This document shows positions 1 to 9,798 of a DNA stretch of 64,000 nucleotides, piece after piece. Within the stretch, counting starts at the first letter, position 1. Every line of letters starts with the position of its first letter. Position numbers and translations under genes: made by a program. The notes beneath the pieces were generated by a model that made no database searches, was not told the DNA's origin, and saw nothing but the letters and a program-made list of their open reading frames with translations. This stretch comes from Bacteroidaceae bacterium (GTDB taxonomy: Bacteria > Bacteroidota > Bacteroidia > Bacteroidales > Bacteroidaceae), in contig JAFXZK010000022.1 in NCBI GenBank assembly GCA_017541265.1, positions 1 through 64,000 of the forward strand. Direction: 5' to 3'.

Positions 1-161
1 AGTAACGTGAGGGGACCAAAAGAGGGGCAATTAGCCTTTCTTTTGCATCATCAGCAACCTATTTTTAGGACACAGAGACACAGAGAAAAATATAACTTCG
101 TGCAAATATGCGAAAATGAGAAATTATTTTTCCTCTGTGCCTCTGCGGCTCGGTGTCCTGA
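1..161. repeat. Direct repeat copy 1 merged with an imperfect inverted repeat
   Basis: Bases 1-80 repeat almost exactly at 9411-9489, with a one-base indel near base 30. The repeat may begin before the window. From about 67 to 161 the sequence is also an imperfect palindrome: AGGACACAGAGACACAGAG at the left pairs with CTCTGTGCCTCTGCGGCTCG followed by GTGTCCT at the right. It lies downstream of the lipoprotein gene, so the hairpin could act as a terminator. That role is inferred. Confidence 0.8.
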
Positions 162-196
162 TAATCACTTAATCACGACCGCCTTACCTTACATAC

Positions 197-808
197 CTAT
201 CGTCCCCAAGCGTTCTGAGGAGAATCGCTGATGTTGATGACCTCGTCGTTGAGGTTGGTGTTGAGGGTAGTGGTCGGCATGGTGAGCCTTTTCTGGATAT
301 CAGCTTCCTGACCGGCATCGGCCTTGACGAGCGTGCCGGAATAGCTGCCGTTGGTCATCGTCACCTGATTGTTGTCGTAGGTCAGGTTTGCTGTAGAGAC
401 ATCGGTCATGCTGTTGGCATAACTATCAGCGCTGCGTGTGAACACACTGGTCTCCCCGCTGATAGGGTCAGAGAGTTGCAGGTCGCCGCCAGGGAGCAAT
501 TGCCACCTGAAGCCTGCATCCTTCGGTCCGCCATAGACGGCCAATGGCAGGTCGTCTGTGTCGTCGAACAGTCCCAGATAGATGCAGCCTGTGTGGTCGG
601 CATCGGCCTTTATGGCCAGCAGCACGCGAGTGAATGGCACTCCGGTCTCTGTCACGTCGGCATATTCATATTCGTCCCACCATACGCCGACAAGGCTTTT
701 TTCGAGCTCTGCTGTGTTGATGTAGGGTGTTGGGGCATCTTTGGAGCAGCCTGTCATGCCCAACAGGAGGACTGCGGCTGCAAATGTTGCAAGAAATATC
801 TGTTTCAT
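197..808 (-). CDS. Secreted lipoprotein of unknown function
   Basis: A 203-residue protein with a clear lipoprotein signal: a short basic start (MKQIF), a hydrophobic stretch, and a lipobox ending LLGMTGC with the lipidated cysteine near residue 21. The acidic residues after the cysteine fit export to the outer membrane or surface in Bacteroidetes, which is inferred. The mature part contains a tryptophan-rich segment (GVWWDEYEY) and then alternating polar and hydrophobic strands, suggesting a small beta-barrel or lipocalin-like fold. I do not recognise a named family. It begins 15 bp after the stop of the giant surface protein and is probably co-transcribed with it, so it may be a partner or anchor. 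No enzymatic motif is visible. Confidence 0.8.
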   Translation of the reverse strand: MKQIFLATFAAAVLLLGMTGCSKDAPTPYINTAELEKSLVGVWWDEYEYADVTETGVPFTRVLLAIKADADHTGCIYLGLFDDTDDLPLAVYGGPKDAGFRWQLLPGGDLQLSDPISGETSVFTRSADSYANSMTDVSTANLTYDNNQVTMTNGSYSGTLVKADAGQEADIQKRLTMPTTTLNTNLNDEVINISDSPQNAWGR

Positions 809-823
809 ATTCTGTTGATGCTA

Positions 824-3800
824 TTATTTAATCAATACTTTCCGACCATTGTTCACATATACGCCACTCGCCGTAGGCTTTCCGCTGAGTCGGCGACCGT
901 CGATGGTGTACCATCCATTGGCACTGCTGCTGTCCTCTGTCGAGATGCTGATAATGCCTGTGGTGTTATCATCGCCGAAGCTGATGTCGAAGGCCGTAAG
1001 GCGGCGGACATTTGCTGCGCCTTCGTCGCCAATCTTGAGATAGGCTCGCTGTGCGCCGATGCCGGCACCCGAGGCGGGATAGTAGAGCGTGTTCTCGCCG
1101 CCCATGAGCAGGATGCTGTAGTCCTTGCTGCTGAACGCTTTGGTGTCGTATGTGCCGACGAAGCGGACGTGCCTGTCGCCACTTTCGCCGTTGTCATAGC
1201 TGCGGTCGGTGGCATCGATGGTCTTGGTGCCGAACACGGGGCTGACGATGTTATGCGCGTCGTCGTTCATGTAGTCGTTGGCTTTCGGCCACCTAATGAT
1301 ATAAGGTGTGCCAGCCACGAGCTCCGTCACAGCATCGCCAAATTCCAGGCTGATAGTGGTCTGGTCGTCGCTGATAGAGCCGCTGGTGAGCGGACGTGCT
1401 TCGGCACCGTTGAGCGGGCTGCCGCTGAGACTGACGTTGAAGGGCAGGCACAGCGTGTTCCACGCACCGTCCTTGTAGAGCGTGCGGCCGTCGAGCATGA
1501 CGGGTAGCTTCATGCCGTCGCAAGAGCTGATGAGCTCGCTGTTGTTGCCGGTGTTGGTGGGTGCCAGCAGGGGTATGAGCGTTTCGCCATATATATTGTC
1601 CATTGTGCATACCTCATTCGTACGTTGAATTATGAACTTCCTGCCTTCGAAAAAGTTGACACTTGCGACGTTGAGATTGTGTGAAGTAACGCTTTTGAGG
1701 CTGCAATCATGGATGTAGTCGTCCGGATTGGTCCAACCAAAGGTCAGTGTGCCGCTGGTGTAGTCGTTTTCTGTAATGGTGTTTGCGCTTGGCTGCATGC
1801 CCTGACCGAATCCGTAGGCGAAGGAACTGGCCTTGACCTGACCGCCATTGATGACAATGTCGCCGCATACGCCATAGTGACCCTCTTTGTCATCGTAGCC
1901 ACCGCCTATGGCTGGAGCATAGGCAATTCCTGTATGGCGAGCGATAACGACGCCGCCATTGATAGTAATGCTGCCGCCGGAGATGTTGTTCTTGTCGCCT
2001 CCGATGGCTGCCGCATACTGACCACTATTGACCTCAATGTAGCCGCTGTTGATGATGAGCGTACCCACCTCTACGGCGCCGATTCCTGACTTGTCGTCAT
2101 CGCAGTTATCTATTACCAGTGTGCCCGGTCCGTTGATGGTCAGCTTGTTGCCCTTGCCCAGTTCGATGCCCTTCGGGGCAGTGAGCTTGGTACCTTCGCC
2201 GAGGTTCAGGACGACATCGCCGTTGACCTTGATGCGCGAGGAAACGGTCACGTTTTCATATACGGTATGTACCCCACCGTTCAATTCGGTAGAGCTGCTT
2301 GTGACGGCCACATTGCCTGATACGGAGAAGGCAATCTCCTTTGTACCGGTGTAGCTGTTGCCACGGGCGGTGACGGTCAGGGTGTAGTTGCCCGCGTCTT
2401 TCACCGTAGCGGGGTTGGTAGCGAAGGTGAAGTCGGTCCCTTCCGTGAGCACGGTGCCGTCTGCAGCCGTGACGGTGGGGGCCAGGGCGATGGCTTCGCC
2501 ACTCTTGGGATAGACGCTCTTCACGCCACCGACGGTGCAGGGCATGTAGTAGGTGCCTCCATCTACAGCTGTCACGAGCTTGCTAATCTCGCCTTCGGCG
2601 GCAGAAGCACTGACCAGGTAGGCACCGCTGACGGCGCAGGCGTGGTCGGGCTGTCCCGTCCGTGGGGTGAGGTAGTAGCAGCCGGTGATGGTGCCGGCAT
2701 TGTGCTGCAAGCCTATGGGATGCAGGGAGCCGACGTTGGTATAGGTGCCTTTCTCCATGCAGTTCTCGAGCGTGGGCGTGCCGCCCAAGCCCCAGATACC
2801 AGCCATGTTGCTGCGGTTGCCGTCCACGCCGTTGATGGTGCCGGCGAAGATGCAGTTCCGAAGGGTAGTTGTGGACGACAGACCGTTACCCACGAAGCCT
2901 GCGGCATAATCACTGCTGACGTTGAGCGTAGCGGTGATGGTGCTGTTGGTTATCGAGTTCGTGCCGTCGGCAAAGCCAACGAGACCGCCCGTGTAGCGGC
3001 TGTTGGAGGCAATGGTGCCGCTGACGTTCACGTCCTGGATGGTGGCATCCTTGATGTAACGGAACGGAGCCGTGCCCTGAGCGTCGGCGTTGGTGTTCGT
3101 GATGTCAGCCGTCAGCGTCTTACCGCCGCCGAGGAAGATGCCACTGAAGGGCTTGTCTTCGCGCTCGCCAACGGGTATGCTGATGGTGATGTCATCATTC
3201 AGCTTCACATACTTGCCGCTGTAGTTCAGGCCGCCGGCCACCTTGGTGGCAAACAATGCCCAGTCGTCAGTGCTGCGGATGAGGTAGGGGCTTTCAGCCG
3301 TACCCTGGCCTTCGAGCGCAGCCGTCACGACAAACTGGAAGGTCTTCGAGCCGGAGTAGTTATCGCCCTTGCCTGTGAGGACGAGCGTGTGGTCGCCCTT
3401 CCCTGTGACGTTGATGGGGAACGATGCGACGTCGGTGCCGTCCAGCGTGGCCGTGAAGTCGGTGCCGAAGGTGAGAGTCGTATTGTCGAGGCCCGTCACT
3501 GTGGGCGTGATGCTGACTCCTTCCTCCTGGTCGTAAGCAGCCAGGACACCGCCGACGGTGCAGGGCAGGTAGTACATATTATTATCTGCAGCTTGTGCCT
3601 GCATGCAGAGCTCGCCCTCGGGACGTGTGGTATAGACCATCGTGCCCTGTGCGTCGCCCAACGGCGTGGTGTAGTAGCAGTAGTTGCCTACATTGCCGCC
3701 GCGCACGAAGGTGGCACCGACGGCGATGGGGGACTCTGCGGAGGAGCTGCTGAGCACAGGGGCATAGAGCGAGCTGCTGACGTTCATGGGCTGGTTGTTG

Positions 3801-6800
3801 TGCCAACCGACGAAGCCGCCGCACTGCGTGGTGCCATTGGTGGTGAGCAGACAACCGTCGTAGATGCAGTCCGTAATGGTCAGCTCGCCGGTGGGCATAG
3901 CCATGATGCCGCCGTGGGTGCCTTCGCCTGCGACGCTGCTGTGGATGACGGTGCTCACGCGACAGCCCTTTAAGGTCATCGGATTGAAGCTGGTGGCCAC
4001 CAGACCGGCAGCATACTTCCGGGAGGTGTAGATGTTGCCGGCCACCTTCAGATTCTGGATGGTAGCGCCGTTCACGTAGCGGAACGGGGCGCAGTACTCC
4101 TCGCCAAAGGGAGCCTCAGATGACCCGCATGTGAAGGTCAGCGTGTAGTCATCACTGCCAAGGAAGGTTCCCGAGAACGAGTTGGTGGAGCTGGTGCCTA
4201 CCATCGTCGATACGCTGATGTTGGCATTCAGCTTCAGGAACTTACCTGCGTAGTTCTGGCCCTCGGCAACGCTGGTTGCGAGGAGATTCCAGTCGGCTTC
4301 GCTGCCGATGAGCAAGGGACTCTCTGCTGTTCCTGCGCCATCGAAAGGCTTGCTCACAGCAAACCCGACGGTCTTCGAGCCGGAGTAGGTATCAGAGCCA
4401 TCGACGGCGGTGAGCACAAGCGTGTAGTCGCCCGCAGCGGTGATGTTGAGGGGGAAAGAAGTGGCGCTGCCATTCAGCGTGGCCGTGAAGTCGGTGGTGA
4501 TGGCAGGGTTCGTCTCGCCATAGCCCGCGATGGTCGGGGTGATGCTGAGGGAGGCGCCTTCCATAATGTAGGAGTTTTTAATGTCGCTGACCGTGACGGG
4601 CAGATAGTACCAGTTGCCGTCGGCGGCCTGAGCCTTCATGCAGAGCTCACCGGCGAGGGCTTCGGTATAGACGCGCGTACCCTGGGCGACATCCAGCGGC
4701 TGGGTGTAGAAGCAGTCGGTGCCTACGTCGGTGCCGCGCACGAAGGTGGCGCCTACGGTGACGGGTGTCTCGCCTTCAGAACCGACGAGAGCCGTGTCGG
4801 GGGCATAGAGGGAGCTGGTGATGCTGATGCTCTGACCGTTGTGCCAGCCCACGAAGCCGCCGCAGTGCATGGTGTTGTTCGAAGTGAGCAGGCGACCGTC
4901 GTAGATGCAGTTCGTCATGTTCAGCGGACCAGTAGGCATGCCCACGATGCCGCCGTGGCTGCCGTCGCCGCCGGTGCTGCTGTGGATGATGGTGCTGACT
5001 TGGCAGTCGGCGATGGTCGTCGTACCGGCAGTGCGGCCCACCAGACCTGCGGCACGCATCCTGTTGGTGTAGATGTTGCCGGCCACCTTCAGCTCCTTGA
5101 TGGTGGCACCATCGACATAGCGGAACGGAGCGCAGAACTCTTCGCCGAAGGGTGCGGAGTCGTTGCAGATGTTGAAGGTCAGCGTCTTGCCGTCGCCAAT
5201 GAAGGTGCCCTTGAAGGGAGTGTTGGCGCTCGCGCCCACCATGGTCGTGACGGCCAAGTCAGTGCCTAACTTCACGTACTGACCACTGAAGTTATTGGTG
5301 CCTCTGTTGACCAGCAGGACAAAGAGTTCCCACTCGTCAGCGTTGCGGATGAGGTAGGGCTTCTCGGCTGTGCCATCTCCCTCAATCGGGTCAATCACCG
5401 TGAAGCTGAAAGACTTCGAGCCGCTGCAGCTGCCCGTGCCGTTGACGACGAGCGTGTGCTTACCTTGAGTTGTGACGCTGGCAGAGGAAGCGTCCACGCT
5501 GGCACCGTCCAGCGTGATTGTGTAGTCGGTGCCGGAGCTGAGCTGCGTACCATCAGGGAATTTCACGGCCGGCGTGATGCTGAGCGTGCCGCCTTGAGCC
5601 AGCTCATAGAACTCCTCGATGTTGCTGACGGCGCAAGGAACGTAGTATGTCTTGCCGTCTAAAAGCTGCAGCTGCCTGGAGATTTCGCCCTCGACGGGTT
5701 CGTTGCTCACCTGGTAGGCACCGCTGATGGTGGCGGTGATGCCGCGCACTGGGTTCAGGTAGTAGCATCGGCTGATGGTACCCTTGTCGCTCTGCAGACA
5801 TATCGGGTGCATGGAGCTGATGCGGGTGAAGGTGCCGCGCTCTATACAGTTGTCTAAGGTGTAAGTGCCGTTGCCACACCAGCCCCAGATGCCGGCGACG
5901 TTGCCACGATTCGCGTCGAGGCCGGCGATAGTGCCGGCGAAGATGCAGTCCTTGATGGTGGTGTTCGACTCGCGGCCATGGCCCACGATGCCACCGGCGT
6001 AGTCGCTGCGGATGTTGAGCTGGGCCGTGACGGTGCAGCCCTCAATGAGGTTGGTGCCGTCGGCAAAGCCTACGATGCCGGCGGCGTGGGCCTGGCTGGC
6101 GGTGATGGTGCCTGCCACGGTGAGGTTCTTGATGGTGGCGCCGTTGATGTAGCTGAAGAGGGCTGTGCCTTGGTTGCCCCAGTCGCTGATGTTCATCGTG
6201 ATGGTATGGCCACCGCCGAGGAAAGTGCCGCTGAAGGCTCTGGTCGGTGTGTTTCCCGTCACGTAGCCGCACTTCTGCGTCACGCTAATGTCGGCCCTAA
6301 GCTCTACGAACTTGCCGCTGTAGCTGTAGCTGTTACCTATATTTTTCGTGAAGACCTCCCATTCGGCTGCAGAGCTGATGGTATAGGGATCAGACTGCGT
6401 GCCGCTGCCGGGGAGCGAGCCCACCGGGATGTAGGGCACGATTTTCTGAGTGCCTGCGTTTGAGGCCGTGGCGATGGTCGTGGTGCCTTCGATAACGAAC
6501 TGTTTTCCACCAGCAAAGGTGACGCTGGTCACGCCGAAATCGCCTTCAATAGTATGGAGGAAATCGCTGGGGTTGGTCCAGCCGAGCGTCAGCGTACCGC
6601 TGTTGGGGCTTCTGGAGCCATGACCAATGGAGGCAGAATTCGACCCGGCTATGACAGTCACCTGACCGCCGTTGATGACGACGTCGCCGCAGTAGCTGTC
6701 GGGAGAACCGTTCCACGTCTTGTCGCCGCCGCCGATGCCGGCGGCGCCCGGACCACCGGTGACCCTCACCACACCGCCATTGATGACGACGCGGCCGCCG

Positions 6801-9268
6801 TAGCTATTGTCCATGTTGCCGCCGATGCCGGCTGCTGCCATTCCACCCGTGACATCGATGTTGCCGCCGTTGATGATGAGCGTGCCCATCCTTGATGAGC
6901 CAATGCCGGCCATCTCGTATGCGCCTTTCACCACCAGGTTGCCGGGACCCTCGATGGTGAGCGTATTTCCCTCGCTCAGTTCGATGCCTTTGGTTAATTT
7001 GAACGTGATACCCTCAGACAGGATAAGCGTGACATTGCCATGGATTTTGATGCGGACATCGTATTCCTTGTCACATACCACTTCGTACGACATACCGTCA
7101 GTCAGGTCGAGGTTGGGACGGTTCCAGTCCCACCATGCGTCGATGTATTCGACATTACCGATGGTGAACGCCTCGCTGTCCTGACCACCATAATTGCCAT
7201 GGCCTGTAAAGGTTACCGAGGCCCGGCCACTTTTTGTGTTGTTGGCATAGCTCACCGTGTAGTCAACGTCTCTGACGAGGGTGGCACCTTTGCACGTCAC
7301 CGTCACATTGGGCTCTATACCTCTGCCCGTATAGAAGTAACGCGGCTGGAGGCCCGACACCTCGCAGGGCAGATAGTACGTTGTGCCGTCGGCAGCATTA
7401 ACCAGATAATAAACCTTGTTCTGCGGGACAGAGGCCTGAACCTGATAGGCTCCAGGGGAGACGCAGGCTAAATCCGGCGTGCCGATCTGCGCGTTCACGT
7501 AGTAGCAGTCGTTGAAGCGACCCTTAGGGCCGCACAAGCCCACGGGGTGCATGGACGAGATGTTGTTGTAGGTGCCCTTCTCTATGCAGTTCTGGAACAA
7601 GGGGTAGCCGGAGTCGCTCCAGCCCCAGAGACCACCGATGTTGGCACGCTCGCCTCCCACACCGTTGATGGTGCCGGCGAAGACGCAGTCCTTGAAGGTG
7701 GTGCTTGAGATCTCGCCATGACCGATGATGCCGCCGGCATAGTTGCTGTTGATGTTGAGCGTGGCGGTGACGATACATTTCTCCAGGAGGTTTTCGCCGT
7801 ATGCAAAGCCTACGAGGCCCGCCGTGTGGTGGCTGGAGGAGCTGATGGTGCCGGCCACGGTGAGATTCTTGATGGTGGCATCGGAGATGCAGTGGAAGGG
7901 GGCTACGCCCTGCTCGTTGGGGCTCGTGCCGGTGGCCGTGCTGCTGAGGTTGGCCGTCAGCGTGTGGCCCTCGCCGAGGAAGGTGCCGCTGAAAGGACGC
8001 CTGCCGTATTCGTTCTGCTCTCGGAGTCCCACCGTCGTGGTGATAGTGACGTCGGCGCCCAGCTTCACCACCTTGCCGCTGAAATCGTTGCCCTGACCGA
8101 CATAGTAGGCGAATGCAGCCCACTCGTCCGTGCTGTTGATAACGTAGGGGTCGCTCTGCGTGCCGGCATGGGCGGACAGCCAGTCGCTGCCGCTGAACTT
8201 GGCCCGTACGTCGACGCCGCCCCGAGGCATGGTGAAGGTGTAGCCGTCGGTCTCGTTGCCGCTGAGGGCTATAGCATTGCCACCCGCGTCGGTGACGGAG
8301 ATGCTCTGCAGCGAGCCGAAAGCCTTGGTCAGTCGCATGGTCTTTCCCTCGTGAGTGCCAAGGGAAGCAGGCGTTATGACGCCGAAGCCTTCGTTGTGAA
8401 CGACTGCGCGGTTCGGGAATTGGATGGCGCTGCGATACATTTCACAGCGATCAACGGAGCTGAAGCTGTTCAGGTAGTTGGCGAGCGTGGCATCATCATA
8501 TAGGTCTCGCCCGTGCGCATTCCATAGATTTTCACTTTGGTCGCCCACGAACTCATTGTCTTGGCTGTGGTTGCTCGTGCGGATGCCGTAGAACGTGCAG
8601 TGGTTGATGTTGCCGTTATTATAGCCTACGATTCCGCCCACGTCGGCATCGTGGTTCAGCACGTCGCCCGTCATGCAGCAATATTCGACTCCACCCTGGT
8701 TCTCGCCACAGATGCCGTCCACCTTGGCTGTATTGCTGGACCCACGCCAATAGGAGATGACATCGGCACTCACCCAACAGTTGGAAATGAGGCCGTTGTT
8801 CTGGCCGGCAATGCCGCCCACCATGCGCGAACTGGAACACTCGATGCGGCCGCTTACATGCAGGTTCTCCACATTGCCCGTCTTTGCGATTTCGGAAAAC
8901 AGGCCCTGATAGTTATCCGCGGCAGCTATAATGGCGAGCTTGATGGTGTGGCCGTTGCCAAAGAAAATGCCCGTGTACGGCTTGCCGGTATTGAATCCCA
9001 GAGGCTGCCACGAGTAAGCGCTCAAGTCGAGGTCGGCTTCCAGCATGTAGTTGTGCTCGTAATAATCCTTGTCGACACCGTCGCCGGAGTCATCATCCCA
9101 GTGTTGCTGGGCATAGGCCAGCTCGGCCGCAGTCCTGATGATTATAACCTGACGACCGGGGTGGTAGGTCGGCCTGGATGTCGAGCCGTCCCATACGTCT
9201 TGAGCCCACGTTGTCTGCACGAGGGTGCAGAGCAGGGCGAGCATCAAAAAGAAAGATTTTCTTCTCAT
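824..9268 (-). CDS. Giant modular secreted protein with GLUG-type repeats and two beta-helix segments
   Basis: About 2814 residues from the ATG at 9268. A longer frame begins at 9313, but the start at 9268 gives a clean signal peptide (MRRKSFFLMLALLCTLVQ, cleavage after TTWAQ). Numbered from 9313, an N-terminal block is followed by a module from about 379, a right-handed beta-helix-like stretch at about 743-940 rich in INGG and GIGG, four more modules from about 966, 1308, 1657 and 2000, and a second beta-helix stretch at about 2338-2560. Each module opens with a G-x-GT-x-S-x-PY-type line and contains GLUG-like motifs such as GGIVG and VGFADG. The last ~30 residues (WYTIDGRRLSGKP, then GVYVNNGRKVLIK) match the short tail common on secreted Prevotella proteins and may be a type IX secretion or anchoring signal. 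Surface adhesin or carbohydrate binding is the likely role; no catalytic motif is seen. The repeats also make it prone to recombination. Confidence 0.9.
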   Translation of the reverse strand: MRRKSFFLMLALLCTLVQTTWAQDVWDGSTSRPTYHPGRQVIIIRTAAELAYAQQHWDDDSGDGVDKDYYEHNYMLEADLDLSAYSWQPLGFNTGKPYTGIFFGNGHTIKLAIIAAADNYQGLFSEIAKTGNVENLHVSGRIECSSSRMVGGIAGQNNGLISNCWVSADVISYWRGSSNTAKVDGICGENQGGVEYCCMTGDVLNHDADVGGIVGYNNGNINHCTFYGIRTSNHSQDNEFVGDQSENLWNAHGRDLYDDATLANYLNSFSSVDRCEMYRSAIQFPNRAVVHNEGFGVITPASLGTHEGKTMRLTKAFGSLQSISVTDAGGNAIALSGNETDGYTFTMPRGGVDVRAKFSGSDWLSAHAGTQSDPYVINSTDEWAAFAYYVGQGNDFSGKVVKLGADVTITTTVGLREQNEYGRRPFSGTFLGEGHTLTANLSSTATGTSPNEQGVAPFHCISDATIKNLTVAGTISSSSHHTAGLVGFAYGENLLEKCIVTATLNINSNYAGGIIGHGEISSTTFKDCVFAGTINGVGGERANIGGLWGWSDSGYPLFQNCIEKGTYNNISSMHPVGLCGPKGRFNDCYYVNAQIGTPDLACVSPGAYQVQASVPQNKVYYLVNAADGTTYYLPCEVSGLQPRYFYTGRGIEPNVTVTCKGATLVRDVDYTVSYANNTKSGRASVTFTGHGNYGGQDSEAFTIGNVEYIDAWWDWNRPNLDLTDGMSYEVVCDKEYDVRIKIHGNVTLILSEGITFKLTKGIELSEGNTLTIEGPGNLVVKGAYEMAGIGSSRMGTLIINGGNIDVTGGMAAAGIGGNMDNSYGGRVVINGGVVRVTGGPGAAGIGGGDKTWNGSPDSYCGDVVINGGQVTVIAGSNSASIGHGSRSPNSGTLTLGWTNPSDFLHTIEGDFGVTSVTFAGGKQFVIEGTTTIATASNAGTQKIVPYIPVGSLPGSGTQSDPYTISSAAEWEVFTKNIGNSYSYSGKFVELRADISVTQKCGYVTGNTPTRAFSGTFLGGGHTITMNISDWGNQGTALFSYINGATIKNLTVAGTITASQAHAAGIVGFADGTNLIEGCTVTAQLNIRSDYAGGIVGHGRESNTTIKDCIFAGTIAGLDANRGNVAGIWGWCGNGTYTLDNCIERGTFTRISSMHPICLQSDKGTISRCYYLNPVRGITATISGAYQVSNEPVEGEISRQLQLLDGKTYYVPCAVSNIEEFYELAQGGTLSITPAVKFPDGTQLSSGTDYTITLDGASVDASSASVTTQGKHTLVVNGTGSCSGSKSFSFTVIDPIEGDGTAEKPYLIRNADEWELFVLLVNRGTNNFSGQYVKLGTDLAVTTMVGASANTPFKGTFIGDGKTLTFNICNDSAPFGEEFCAPFRYVDGATIKELKVAGNIYTNRMRAAGLVGRTAGTTTIADCQVSTIIHSSTGGDGSHGGIVGMPTGPLNMTNCIYDGRLLTSNNTMHCGGFVGWHNGQSISITSSLYAPDTALVGSEGETPVTVGATFVRGTDVGTDCFYTQPLDVAQGTRVYTEALAGELCMKAQAADGNWYYLPVTVSDIKNSYIMEGASLSITPTIAGYGETNPAITTDFTATLNGSATSFPLNITAAGDYTLVLTAVDGSDTYSGSKTVGFAVSKPFDGAGTAESPLLIGSEADWNLLATSVAEGQNYAGKFLKLNANISVSTMVGTSSTNSFSGTFLGSDDYTLTFTCGSSEAPFGEEYCAPFRYVNGATIQNLKVAGNIYTSRKYAAGLVATSFNPMTLKGCRVSTVIHSSVAGEGTHGGIMAMPTGELTITDCIYDGCLLTTNGTTQCGGFVGWHNNQPMNVSSSLYAPVLSSSSAESPIAVGATFVRGGNVGNYCYYTTPLGDAQGTMVYTTRPEGELCMQAQAADNNMYYLPCTVGGVLAAYDQEEGVSITPTVTGLDNTTLTFGTDFTATLDGTDVASFPINVTGKGDHTLVLTGKGDNYSGSKTFQFVVTAALEGQGTAESPYLIRSTDDWALFATKVAGGLNYSGKYVKLNDDITISIPVGEREDKPFSGIFLGGGKTLTADITNTNADAQGTAPFRYIKDATIQDVNVSGTIASNSRYTGGLVGFADGTNSITNSTITATLNVSSDYAAGFVGNGLSSTTTLRNCIFAGTINGVDGNRSNMAGIWGLGGTPTLENCMEKGTYTNVGSLHPIGLQHNAGTITGCYYLTPRTGQPDHACAVSGAYLVSASAAEGEISKLVTAVDGGTYYMPCTVGGVKSVYPKSGEAIALAPTVTAADGTVLTEGTDFTFATNPATVKDAGNYTLTVTARGNSYTGTKEIAFSVSGNVAVTSSSTELNGGVHTVYENVTVSSRIKVNGDVVLNLGEGTKLTAPKGIELGKGNKLTINGPGTLVIDNCDDDKSGIGAVEVGTLIINSGYIEVNSGQYAAAIGGDKNNISGGSITINGGVVIARHTGIAYAPAIGGGYDDKEGHYGVCGDIVINGGQVKASSFAYGFGQGMQPSANTITENDYTSGTLTFGWTNPDDYIHDCSLKSVTSHNLNVASVNFFEGRKFIIQRTNEVCTMDNIYGETLIPLLAPTNTGNNSELISSCDGMKLPVMLDGRTLYKDGAWNTLCLPFNVSLSGSPLNGAEARPLTSGSISDDQTTISLEFGDAVTELVAGTPYIIRWPKANDYMNDDAHNIVSPVFGTKTIDATDRSYDNGESGDRHVRFVGTYDTKAFSSKDYSILLMGGENTLYYPASGAGIGAQRAYLKIGDEGAANVRRLTAFDISFGDDNTTGIISISTEDSSSANGWYTIDGRRLSGKPTASGVYVNNGRKVLIK

Positions 9269-9363
9269 ATTGTTTCTATTTTTGTTTGATAATTGCCTGA
9301 TACGAGTAAGCAAAGGTGCTTGTGCAGGGCACCTGTTTTCCAGCCTTGGCGGCGTTTACGCCG

Positions 9364-9394
9364 CAAAGGTACAAAAATCTTTGTGAATTTCAAA
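9364..9394 (-). promoter_or_regulatory. Promoter of the giant surface-protein gene
   Basis: On the minus strand a TTTG (-33, at 9394-9391) is followed after 19 bp by TACCTTTG (-7, at 9371-9364), matching the Bacteroidetes primary sigma consensus. The predicted leader is about 90 nt. It contains a hairpin near its start (9350-9363, CGGCG-TTTA-CGCCG) and a second at 9314-9334 (AGGTGC/GCACCT). Confidence 0.7.
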
Positions 9395-9410
9395 CTGTTT
9401 GGGTACTAAA

Positions 9411-9490
9411 AGTAACGTGAGGGGACCAAAAGAGGGGCATTAGCCTTTCTTTTGCATCATCAGCAACCTATTTTTAGGACACAGAGACAA
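9411..9490. repeat. Direct repeat copy 2
   Basis: Nearly identical to bases 1-80 and in the same orientation; the match fades at the CACAGAGACA stretch. The two copies bracket the giant gene and its lipoprotein partner. Copy 2 lies just upstream of the giant gene's promoter and lacks the palindromic extension of copy 1. Confidence 0.85.
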
Positions 9491-9798
9491 GGAGAAACGG
9501 ATGAACCTTAAAGTCTTCGGCCAACTTAACGCATCTATGAAAAGGGAAAAGAGTAAAAGGAGAAAGGGCGAATAATTAGGTGAGGGGAGACAATACCCTC
9601 GACAAAAAAGCAAGGAAACCGAGTGTTAACTACTAATAAACGGAAGAGCAAAACTAAATAAATATGTTAAAAGTCGGCCTCGCCTGTTGTCTTTTTATGG
9701 ATTTCTCTTGCCGACGTGTCGTAAAGTCCGTTCCTTTGCAACAGAAATAGGCGAATAATCGCCAAAAAGTTTAATCGTTAAATTGTCAAACGAAAGAG
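9491..9798. other. Intergenic region upstream of blaI-like gene
   Basis: About 300 bp with no open frame that looks coding. A promoter-like TTCCTTTG lies at 9731-9738. Shortly after it a 14-bp palindrome (GGCGAATAATCGCC, 9750-9763) sits between this promoter and the BlaI-type start at 9799. Because BlaI repressors bind short dyads at their own promoter, it is a reasonable operator candidate, but this is inferred from position only. Confidence 0.4.

Noticed and set aside
2642..3973. A 443-residue open frame on the plus strand opposite the giant surface-protein gene, with other long antisense frames in the same gene
   Set aside because: Long antisense frames arise from the G/C-rich, repetitive codons of the minus-strand gene. 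The translated sequences have odd composition (Val/Ala/Gly/His) and no signals or motifs.
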